Positions 1 through 8,400 of a DNA stretch of 64,000 nt are shown here, piece by piece. The notes under the pieces were generated by a model, which worked only from the letters and a program-made list of their open reading frames with translations, searched no databases and was not told the DNA's origin. How positions within the stretch are numbered: the stretch's first letter is position 1; every line of letters begins with the position of its first letter. Source of the stretch: Pachyseris speciosa (Eukaryota; Cnidaria; Anthozoa; Scleractinia; Pachyseridae); contig JAEMWC010000158.1 in NCBI GenBank assembly GCA_016490735.1, forward strand, positions 163,501 through 227,500, in the 5' to 3' direction. Both the position numbers and the translations under genes were made by a program.

Positions 1-363
1 CTTCCCAGACAAATAAATAACAATGAATGTGGGATAGTCAATCTTGACTCCAAAATTGGACCTGGTACACATTGGGTATGTTATCGAAATATGGACACAT
101 ACTGTGAATACTTCGATTCATTCGGTTTGATGATGCCAACAGAAGTTCAAATATATATGGCTACAAGCGGTAAACAACTTGAATACTCTGGTGATGAGAT
201 ACAAGAAAGGGATTCAGTCTTGTGTGGATATTGGTGTTTGTACTATCTTCTGGAGAGACAAAAAGGCAGATCAATTCTGGATACAAAACACAATTCCAAA
301 TTCAGTTCAACAGATACGAGTGTCAATCACAGATTCATCATAGACTACTTTAAAAATATCTAA
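1..363 (+). CDS. Adenovirus-type cysteine protease (Polinton), 3' part only
   Basis: The frame is open from the window edge to a TAA at 361-363, giving 120 visible residues, so the start is missing. Adenain-family proteases process capsid and core proteins during virion maturation. The visible catalytic elements are in family order: a His in GTHWVCY (codons about 23-29), an acidic residue in YFDSFG (about 38-43), and the nucleophile Cys in LCGYWCLYYL (about 74-83). An internal ATG at 91 would lose the catalytic His, so it is unlikely to be the true start. The next small gene follows in the same frame after a 12-base gap. Confidence 0.85.
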   Translation, partial: LPRQINNNECGIVNLDSKIGPGTHWVCYRNMDTYCEYFDSFGLMMPTEVQIYMATSGKQLEYSGDEIQERDSVLCGYWCLYYLLERQKGRSILDTKHNSKFSSTDTSVNHRFIIDYFKNI

Positions 364-375
364 CTTACTGATATA

Positions 376-534
376 ATGGTGAAATCATATTGTGTCAAAC
401 AGAAGAAAATCACTGAATGTGTACCAGGAAGTGAAAGATATCAAAAGACTAAAAATGGTCGAACTATGATGAAATGCACTTGTGCTGAATGTGGGATAAC
501 AAAGACTAAATTCATCAAGAAACGGGGAAACTGA
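376..534 (+). CDS. Small zinc-ribbon protein (DUF5679-like), N-terminal module of the PLA2-like gene
   Basis: A 52-residue frame with four cysteines: one in SYCVKQKK, one in ECVPGS, and a CTCAEC pair near the end, plus a basic C-terminus. Its layout resembles DUF5679-like small zinc ribbons found in adenovirus-like elements; this is from family memory. It stops at TGA 532-534, directly after the heptamer GGGAAAC. In the -1 frame the reading continues without a stop into the PLA2-like protein, so this may be the first domain of a longer protein made by frameshifting, or of a gene broken by one base. Its role is unknown; DNA or RNA binding inside a virion core is a guess. Confidence 0.6.
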   Translation: MVKSYCVKQKKITECVPGSERYQKTKNGRTMMKCTCAECGITKTKFIKKRGN

Positions 535-557
535 TTGGCCCGTCTGAAGGGGCGGGC
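525..557 (+). promoter_or_regulatory. Candidate -1 ribosomal frameshift site 1: G GGA AAC, spacer, stem-loop
   Basis: The zero-frame codons of the zinc-ribbon gene are CGG GGA AAC TGA, so G525-C531 fits the X XXY YYZ slippery pattern in exact register. A -1 slip moves reading into the frame of the PLA2-like gene, which is open from 531 onward. Six bases after the heptamer, GCCCG (538-542) can pair with CGGGC (553-557) around a 10-base loop, a typical stimulator distance. The stop codon directly after the heptamer is also typical. A plain one-base deletion in a formerly continuous gene is the alternative. Confidence 0.55.
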
Positions 558-578
558 ATACTAGATTCAGCCGCAGAT

Positions 579-1232
579 ATGGCACTAACAGGATTCTTGG
601 AACACGGTGTCCCTTATTTAGCGAAGAAAGGTGCCGAAATGGGGAGATATTATGCTTCAGAAGCAATGAGAAATCCAAAGCTGCAAAAGCAATTGATTGA
701 TAAAGGACTTTCCCTAGCAAAGCCAGTGATTACAAAGGTTGGTAAAGAAGGCTTAATGCAATTGAGCACTGCTATTAGACCCAAACGCTCTGACAAGAAA
801 AAAATGTATAAAACGGATATTAAAGGATTGGATTACGGCGGTGCTATTGACATTCACAAGATGATCGGTAAACTACCAAAACCAAAAAGTGGATGGACAC
901 CCGGACAATATAAATACATGGGGCCTTATAATCCCCTCGATAAACAGTTAGAGTATGATAAAAACACAGGTGAGGTCACAAAATGGTATGTCCAACCTTA
1001 CAACAAAGTGGATGAAATAGCAGCTTACCACGATATTTGTTATGATATGGGAAAAGATAAAGGTGATTGTGACAGAACAATGGTACAATCTCTAGACCAA
1101 ATATCATATGGTGAAATGCCAAAATGGGGACAAACAGCAAGATTCCTAATCAACAAAAAGGAGAAACTAGGTCTTGGTGTTTCAAAAAACGGAAAAAGCC
1201 GTCGAGTGAAGAAAACTGGCAAGAAAAATTAG
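579..1232 (+). CDS. Phospholipase-A2-like protein (Polinton minor virion protein)
   Basis: 217 residues from ATG 579; the same frame is open back to 531. A PLA2-like fold is indicated by a calcium-loop-like segment YMGPYNPLD (about 113-121) and the catalytic pair HD in AAYHDICYD (His141, Asp142), the combination used by parvovirus-type PLA2 domains for crossing membranes during entry. The N-terminal part is helical and basic, the tail strongly basic. The end overlaps the integrase frame by 109 bases from the integrase ATG, and A AAA AAC at 1184-1190 could shift ribosomes into it. Whether it is made alone, as a fusion to the upstream zinc ribbon, or as a fusion to the integrase cannot be settled here. 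Confidence 0.78.
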   Translation: MALTGFLEHGVPYLAKKGAEMGRYYASEAMRNPKLQKQLIDKGLSLAKPVITKVGKEGLMQLSTAIRPKRSDKKKMYKTDIKGLDYGGAIDIHKMIGKLPKPKSGWTPGQYKYMGPYNPLDKQLEYDKNTGEVTKWYVQPYNKVDEIAAYHDICYDMGKDKGDCDRTMVQSLDQISYGEMPKWGQTARFLINKKEKLGLGVSKNGKSRRVKKTGKKN

Positions 1233-2146
1233 CTGATGAATTACATGCACCCATAAAACGAAATTTTACTCGGCGGCGTGTGATTGTAAATAAAATTGAT
1301 GAAATATGGGCTGCTGATCTTGTTGAAATGCAACAGTTTAGTAAATGGAATAAAGGTTATAAATATCTTCTAATGGTTATTGATGTCTTCAGCAAATATG
1401 GTTGGATTGTCCCATTGAAGGATAAGAAAGGTGAAACAGTTACTAAAGCATTCCAAACCATCTTTAGAGATAGAAAACTGGAATATTTGTGGGTTGATAA
1501 AGGTAAAGAGTTCTATAACAAACACTTGAAGGACTTGCTAGAGAAACATAGTGTACAGATGTACTTTACTGAAAATGAAGAAAAGTCCTCAGTGGTTGAA
1601 AGATGGAATCGAACAATGAAGTCCAAAATGTGGAAGCAGTTCACTGTTCAAGGTAATACACAGTATTTAGACATGTTACCAAAACTAGTAAAACAGTATA
1701 ATAATACCAAACATTCAAGCATAAAGATGACACCCACAGAGGCTTCAAATAAAAAGAATGAAGGAACTGTTTACTTTAATCTATACGGTGATATGGAGCC
1801 ATTATCAGCTAAACCAAATTTTAAGGTTGGTGACAAGGTCCGGATATCTAAATATAAAAGAAAGACTTTTGATAAAGGCTATACACCAAATTGGACTGAG
1901 GAAGTATTTATAATTGATAAAATCCAATATACAAACCCAATCACTTACAAATTAAAGGATCTCAACGATGAAGAAATACAAGGAAGTTTTTATGAACAAG
2001 AATTATTAAAAGCCAGACAGGATGTTTTCCGTATTGATAAAGTCATTCGCAGAGATTACAAGAAGAAACAAGCTTTGGTGAAGTGGAAGGGATATAGTGA
2101 TGAATTTAACAGTTGGATACCATTTAGGGATTTAAAAGATATATGA
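1124..2146 (+). CDS. Polinton integrase (DDE, retroviral type) with C-terminal chromodomain
   Basis: 340 residues from ATG 1124. The rve core is clear: first Asp in AADLVEM (D65), second in WVDKGKEFY (D125) and Glu in SSVVERWNRT (E159), giving the DDE triad for strand transfer. An SH3-like stretch follows (about 225-300, VGDKVRISKYKR onward), then a chromodomain (about 302-340) with VIRRDYKKKQALVKWKGY and an aromatic W, probably steering insertion to modified histones. The first 36 codons overlap the PLA2 gene in another frame; residues before about 35 have low similarity value, so a fusion starting at the A AAA AAC site is possible. All catalytic residues are intact. Confidence 0.9.
   Translation: MGTNSKIPNQQKGETRSWCFKKRKKPSSEENWQEKLADELHAPIKRNFTRRRVIVNKIDEIWAADLVEMQQFSKWNKGYKYLLMVIDVFSKYGWIVPLKDKKGETVTKAFQTIFRDRKLEYLWVDKGKEFYNKHLKDLLEKHSVQMYFTENEEKSSVVERWNRTMKSKMWKQFTVQGNTQYLDMLPKLVKQYNNTKHSSIKMTPTEASNKKNEGTVYFNLYGDMEPLSAKPNFKVGDKVRISKYKRKTFDKGYTPNWTEEVFIIDKIQYTNPITYKLKDLNDEEIQGSFYEQELLKARQDVFRIDKVIRRDYKKKQALVKWKGYSDEFNSWIPFRDLKDI
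1184..1190 (+). promoter_or_regulatory. Candidate -1 frameshift site 2: A AAA AAC at the PLA2/integrase overlap
   Basis: The PLA2-frame codons here are TCA AAA AAC, so A1184-C1190 is the classic A AAA AAC heptamer in correct register. A -1 slip enters exactly the integrase frame, while the zero frame ends 40 bases later at TAG 1230-1232. I see no strong stem-loop just downstream, which weakens the case compared with site 1. The arrangement mirrors retroviral gag-pro-pol expression. Independent initiation at ATG 1124 is the alternative. Confidence 0.45.
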
Positions 2147-2302
2147 AATTCTTATAAAAGAATATTATCTAACCTATTAATAAGAACTGCAGTGTTTGCT
2201 GTTATTTGCTCATGGTAGCCAAGAATATTATTATTCCTGACTATATTTAAACACAGGTCGAAAATGAATTTAAAAAATAAATTATTATAATATAATATAC
2301 AA

Positions 2303-3152
2303 ATGCAAAAATATTCCTACGATAATAAAGAATTAGATGTATCAATTGATTGCTATCTTGATGATAAAAATGATGTTTGGTTCAGAGGAAGAGATATAGC
2401 CAAAATTCTTGACTATAAAAATCCACAAAGAGCGGTTAGAAATTATGTTGTATCTCATGATAAAATCTTGATAGACCTCAAAATAATGACGAATAGCAGA
2501 GGGACCGAAAGTGTCCATCAGGTCGGAAGCAGAAGGACCGAAAGTGTCCATCAGGTCGGAAGCAGAGGGACCGAAAGTGTCCATCAGGTCAAACAGTCTT
2601 ATAAATGTTTTTTTTATAAATGAATCAGGATTTTATTCCCTTATACTGTCTTCCAAAAAACAAGAAGCCATAAAATTCAAACATTGGGTTACATCAAAAG
2701 TATTACCATCAATCAGAAAACAGGGATATTACAAACAGTTCAATGATAGGAGTAATAACATGCTGATGATTGAAAGTGAAAATGATCTGCACTGCAAGAT
2801 TGTATCATTCATCAGAAAAAAATATGAAGATGCTTTAATGATTGTCGGTCTAGGTGAAAATCAAATAAACTCAAATATGAGAATCAGAAGTTATAACAAA
2901 GGATATATGGCTGGTCAGTGTGATTTAATGCTGTTGAATCCAACTAGAAAATACAATGCTCTATGTCTTGAATTCAAAAGTCCAACTGGTGTGTACCAAG
3001 TGTCGGATAAACAAAAAATTATGAAGCAGATGTATGAGAAAAATAAGTGCAGATACATCATTAGCAACTGTTTCGAAGATTTAATTTATGAAATAACTAA
3101 GCACATGGAAGAGAGTAAAAAATACTTATCAAGAAGGATAAAGCATATTTAA
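2303..3152 (+). pseudogene. BRO-N domain plus PD-(D/E)XK/VRR-NUC-like nuclease, split by a frame change
   Basis: The N-terminal half (ATG 2303) reads as a BRO-N DNA-binding domain (VWFRGRDIAKILDYKNPQRA). It runs into three 33-bp repeats and stops at TGA 2621-2623. The second half of the domain (FFINESGFYSLIL, then KFKHWVTSKVLPSIRKQ) lies in the +1 frame and continues to 3152. The C-terminal half has a nuclease-like signature, Asp in AGQCDLMLL and EFK in CLEFKSPTG. The repeats are multiples of three and do not shift the frame; the simplest single cause is one base too many in the T8 tract at 2607-2614. It could be mutation, assembly error or slippage. Such proteins are common in large DNA viruses; their function is poorly known. 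Confidence 0.65.
2497..2589 (+). repeat. Three tandem 33-bp repeats inside the BRO-N gene
   Basis: The unit, with core GGGACCGAAAGTGTCCATCA, is present three times with one or two differences. Encoded in the BRO frame it gives GTESVHQVGSR-type peptides. GACC near the start and GGTC near the end of the unit are complementary. The repeats are inserted in the middle of a domain that normally has no such linker, which suggests recent slippage expansion. Confidence 0.85.
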
Positions 3153-3892
3153 TTGCAAATTTTTCTGTGATATTGTCTATTATTGTTTTTCATCACTTTG
3201 TCACATATTGGACATTTGTACTCCTTGTTTTGCCATTTTTTCATAGCTTGTGAATGGTGCTTCTTTTTATCTTCATTAGGGACTCTATTTTTACGTTTAT
3301 TAGCTGATTTCAAATAATTATCAGGCATATCCTCTTTTTTGACATACTCAAATTTATAAAATTGACCATCTTTCTTTGAAATACCTGATTTACAATATCC
3401 AAATCCATCACAAACCATTTTAACAATACCGGCATTAATTTGAAGATGTTGTTGAACAGCATACATACTATTGAAGTATAATACTTCTTTGGTATTGACG
3501 TTAGTTGCTTTGACACATTTTTTATTTTTATGATTATCAGCAACAAATGAATAATCCCGACATTCTGCTGATTTCTTGCAATTCTGTTGTTGTGTTAAAA
3601 GTTGTAGATTACACAATCTGTTATCGTCTCTTATATTATTGATATGGTCAATGACTTTTCCTTCTGGAATAATACCGTTATGACATTCCCATACAAAACG
3701 ATGAACAAAATGTGATTGTTGTTTTCCACCATATTTCCTTATACAGCATGTCAAATAACCCTTAGGATGTTTGACCCCCTTCATTGGTACTTTTTTGATA
3801 ATATTTATAATATTTCCATCATTATCAGAGGCATATAAATCATAAACTGGATGAATATGGTAAACGCATTTCTTAATTTTAATCTTACTCAT
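3149..3892 (-). CDS. HNH endonuclease with C-terminal zinc finger, opposite strand
   Basis: 247 residues on the minus strand, overlapping the end of the BRO/nuclease gene by 4 bases. The middle holds an HNH_3-type core: HFVHRFVWECHNG, then VIDHINNIRDDNRLCNLQLL (about 92-124), with the His-Asn-His/Asn pattern that binds a metal at the active site. A NUMOD-like helical region follows, and the end has one C2H2-like finger (YKCPICDKVM with a later RQYHRKIC). This looks like a free-standing homing-type endonuclease. Its reversed orientation among plus-strand genes suggests it was captured as a module. The start ATG 3892 is preceded by a TATATTATA-like stretch. Confidence 0.8.
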   Translation of the reverse strand: MSKIKIKKCVYHIHPVYDLYASDNDGNIINIIKKVPMKGVKHPKGYLTCCIRKYGGKQQSHFVHRFVWECHNGIIPEGKVIDHINNIRDDNRLCNLQLLTQQQNCKKSAECRDYSFVADNHKNKKCVKATNVNTKEVLYFNSMYAVQQHLQINAGIVKMVCDGFGYCKSGISKKDGQFYKFEYVKKEDMPDNYLKSANKRKNRVPNEDKKKHHSQAMKKWQNKEYKCPICDKVMKNNNRQYHRKICN

Positions 3893-5402
3893 TATAATAT
3901 AGTTTTATATAATAATTGCCAACGAGTCACCCTCGCGAGGACGCGAGGGTGACGAGGCAGCAGCATTATAAAGCCGTGTGTGCGAGTTGATTTTGGTACA
4001 GGGAGACGAAATCTCGAATGAAAAAAGTTAGCATAAGGTAATGTAAGAGTGACATCATCGGTGATTGTTTTCGAGTTAGCCAATGGCATCGCGGTATTTT
4101 TTTTATCTAAACCAATCACATCAGGAGGATCATGATCGGTGACAAGATGACCACATTGACCTCATGGTGGCTTGTGCGGGCTTAGGCAGGAAAAAGTGAG
4201 TGGAAATATTGATATTATTCACTTGTGAGCGTTGTCTTCTTGCGTGTACTTTAATTTAGTGTTTTTGGGAGCCAGAGTGTCAGAAATCTAACACCTAGCA
4301 GGCTGAAAAATCGCCCAGCGAGGCAGTTATCGAAATCAGCTCGAAAACGGCTAGCTTGCCAAAACAGTCAATTGCCTCGACAAGATCGGCCAGCGTGCCA
4401 TTTAAGAAACAAAAAACAAAACCACTTGAACATAATCACTATAAACTCAATCAGAGGGCGTATAAAGCCTCTTCTTTTATCGAGCTAGTGTGCTCAAAAT
4501 TACAAATTTGACAGTCACGGCGAGCGTGACAAAACAGCAATCTTGCCAAAACAACAGTCAATTGTTTACAAAATCGGCCAGCGTGCTATAACTAAGGAAA
4601 AAAAAACACACTTGAATATATTCAAATATATTCACTATAAACATAATCAGAGGGAATATAAAGCCTCTTTCCAATCGAGTCACGAGTCACACGACGTGTC
4701 GCTGTTAGTTTGTGCTCATCCATTAGCGTTCACAAAAAACAGTCTAAGCTCTGTTTGCCAGAAAACCACTATCTGTCAAGCTTGAGGGAACTTAGCAAAT
4801 CAATTTGGATAGTCTTCTTATTCCAAAATTTCAGGGGGCTTGCAGCTGTAGCTTCGTTTGAAAATTATCCCATCAGAAGTGCTCAGGTCCAAAGTGGAAT
4901 TTGCATTTTTTTTGTTACAAGTTGTTTTTAAATACATTTAAAAAAACAAAGAAGACCATATTAGATGTGCATTTGTAATCTACGTTACAAGTTTTGTTCT
5001 TAAAAACATTTAAAACAAGAGCATGTGGGATTTGCGTTCTAAGAACATGTTAAAACACAAACATGTCACATTTGAATTCATGCTCATTTCTAACAACAAT
5101 GTTGATTTCATCTCTCTCAAGTAATGCAAGGGACTCATATTTCACCTCTAATCTACCCCACAAGTTTAATTCTTATAGACATTTTAAAAAACAAAGAAAA
5201 ACATGTGAGTTTTGCACTGCTTTTTTAAACAACGATTCAGTTTTAAAAAATCGACTGTACTCTGGTTACTTCTTAATTTTCTCTGCGCACACAACTGTGC
5301 CAGTGTTTACTCGTTGGCACTCTACCGGCAGGTATTCCTAGTTCTTTATAATATTTCATCCATGTTTAAGGTTTGAAGAAATAAAACCTATAGTTTAATA
5401 TA
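3893..5402. promoter_or_regulatory. 1.5 kb divergent non-coding region with tandem repeats (HNH/polymerase)
   Basis: No convincing gene is present. Two imperfect direct repeats, about 4350-4500 and 4535-4690, share CGGCCAGCGTGC, a CACTATAAAC segment and ATATAAAGCCTCTT / GTATAAAGCCTCTT, with a period of about 186 bp. Each has a TATA-like TATAAAG. A second series of looser repeats (about 4910-5210) carries AAAACATTTAAAA-type cores. The last 60 bases before the polymerase ATG include CTATAGTTTAATATA. The region separates two oppositely transcribed genes, so it probably holds both promoters and perhaps a replication or packaging signal. Confidence 0.55.
3926..3953. repeat. GC-rich perfect hairpin upstream of the HNH gene
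   Basis: GTCACCCTCGCG and CGCGAGGGTGAC are perfect inverted copies separated by four bases. It lies 34 bases upstream of the minus-strand HNH start, at the edge of the non-coding region. It may be a regulatory or replication structure; nothing decides which. Confidence 0.7.
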
Positions 5403-8400
5403 ATGGAAAATTTTATCTCACCCATTAGTATGAACAAGAGTGATCTTGAAAAACTAAGCAAAAATGAATTAATCAATTTGCTGTTGAAGCAGCAGCAGAA
5501 GAAACCAAAAATTGTTATAGTAGATGATTACATACCAATCCCTCCACCAAGAACTAAAAAACTGAAGCAACAGAAGAAGCCAAAAGTTATTGTGGTAGAT
5601 GATACCAAGCCTGTACAGAGACCAGTGCCAGCGCCTCGCAGGAGTGTAAAACAAATGGTTCAAGATTATGAAAACGACATAATTCTTCCGCCATTGGAAT
5701 TCAGGGACAGACCTGTGCCAGCACCCAGAACTAAAAAGGCGGTTCAAAAACCAACTCCTGCACCCAGGACTAAGATTATACAAACAGAGAAAGCTCTGAA
5801 GGGTTACACTGAGTCTTTCGAAATTGATATAAAAAATGACAAAGACCCGCTAGAGCAACTACTAAACACAAGAATGGCAATCGAAACACACATTAAAAAA
5901 TTGTTAAATGAAATGAAAGGACTGAAATTTGTTGAAACGCTGAAGGTAACATTCACAAAAACATCAGATGGACAAATAGAGTACAAAACAGCATATTTCA
6001 ACAGCACAGCTCAAACACTTGTGAATAATCTGGAAGTCACTGAATCACTGCAATTGTCAAAACAGCAAATCTTGAATAAGATAGCTCAATGGATATCTGA
6101 AGGTTCAGGTTGGACTGTTGATTCAGTTGATAGTCATTATATCAATGTTGTCAAATATCAACCAATGAGAGGTTCTTCATACATAAAACTGCCAGCAGAA
6201 TTACGAAATAGTGCCAAAGGTTTAATTAACTTGAAAAATGAGGATAATGAATGTTTCCGATGGTGTCACATCAGACACTTGAACCCACAAGAGAAATACC
6301 CACAGAGGATTAAAACATCAGACAAGCAATACATTGAAAAATTGGATTATACAGGGATTGAATTCCCAGTAACAACCAAACAGTATAACAAGATAGAAAA
6401 ACAGAATAAGATCAACATCAATGTATTCGGTTATGAGGATAAACAACCATATCCAATTTATGTTTCAAAAGAAAAATATGAAGACTGCTTGAATCTCCTT
6501 CTGATAACTAAAGATGAAAACAAGCATTATGTGTTAATCAAAGATTTTAACAAGTTGATGTACAATCAGACTAAACACAAGGAAAGAAAACATTTCTGCA
6601 TGCATTGTTTGCAGTGTTTCAGCTCCGAAAGAGTATTAACTGATCATAAAGACAATTGCATTCAAGTGAATGGAACACAAGCAATAAAAATGCCAGAAAA
6701 GGGTAAAAACATATTGAAATTCAATAATTTTCATAAACAACAACCTGTACCATTTGTGATTTATGCTGATTTTGAAGCCATAACTGAGAAAATACATGGT
6801 TGTCAACCTAATAATGGTAAATCATACACTGAGGCTTATCAGAAGCACACTGACTGTGGATATGGTTATAAGGTTGTCTGTTGTTATGACGATAAACATA
6901 GCAAACCTGCGACAGTTTACAGAGGTGAAAATGCTGTGTACAAATTCATGGAAGCTATGTTAGATGAAGTAAAATATTGTAAAAAGGTTATGAAAAAGGA
7001 ATTCAATAAACCATTGAAAATGACTGAGGATGATGAAAAAGAATTCCAAAAAGCTGAAATGTGTCACATCTGTGATAAGAAGTATACTGAAAAGGATATT
7101 AGAGTCCGAGATCATTGTCACATTACTGGTAAATACAGAGGTTCTGCTCACCAAGATTGTAATCTGAAACTCAGAGTGAACCCAGAAGAAATAAAAATTC
7201 CAGTTATATTCCACAATCTGAGAGGTTATGACAGCCATTTCATAATGCAAGACATTGGAGCCATTGTCAGGAAACACACATACAAAAACAAGAAAGGTGA
7301 AGACTGTCAAATGAATGTCAATGCTATCCCAAATAACATGGAGAAGTATATGGCCTTCATGCTTGGTAATCATCTTACCTTCATTGATAGTTTCCAATTC
7401 ATGAGCTCCAGTTTGGATAGACTAGTCAATAATCTACCAAAAGAAGCACTGAAATATACATCTCAAGAGTTCAAAGGTAATGATCTTGATTTAATGACAC
7501 AGAAGGGAGTATATCCTTATGACTACATGGACAGTTTTGATAAATTTAATGAGAAGCTACCACCAAAAGAAGATTTTTACAGTATATTGAGTAATGAGCA
7601 TATATCAGATGAAGACTATATGCGTGCTCAGAATGTATGGGACAAATTCTCTATGAAAAACATGGGCGATTATCATGACCTGTACCTTAAATCTGATATT
7701 CTTCTATTAGCTGATGTATTTGAAAACTTCAGGAAAACATGCTTAGAATACTATAAATTGGATCCATGTCACTACTTCACATCTCCAGGTCTATCTTGGG
7801 ATGCAATGCTTAAAATGACAAACATAAAATTAGAATTGATGACAGACATTGATATGTTTCAATTCATTGAAAAGGGCCTGCGTGGTGGTATATCATACAT
7901 AGCCAACAGATACGGTAAAGCAAATAATAAATACATGAAAGATTACAATGAGAAGGCGCCCTCTAAGTATATTATGTATCTAGATGCTAACAATCTTTAC
8001 GGTTGGGCTATGTCACAATACCTTCCAACAGGTGGATTCAAATGGTTGTCAGAAAAACAAATAAGCAATTTAGACCAGACAAACTATAAAGAAGATGGTA
8101 AAAAGGGATTGATACTTGAAGTTGACTTGGAATACCCCCAAGAGCTGCATGATTTGCATAATGACTATCCACTTGGACCTGAAAAGATCAAAGTAACTAA
8201 GGACATACTGTCAGATTACTGCAAAAACATAGCTGATAAATTCAATATTTCAACAGGCTTAGTTCATAAGCTAATCCCAACATTAAGCAACAAAGAGAAG
8301 TATGTGCTCCATTATAGGAACCTCCAATTATACACCAATCTCGGTTTGAAAATAACTAAAATCCATAGAGTTCTTGAGTTCAATCAATCCCCCTGGCTTA

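Noticed and set aside
6960..7397. Minus-strand 145-codon frame in the polymerase gene
   Set aside because: Antisense shadow of the polymerase coding sequence with hydrophobic low-complexity composition.
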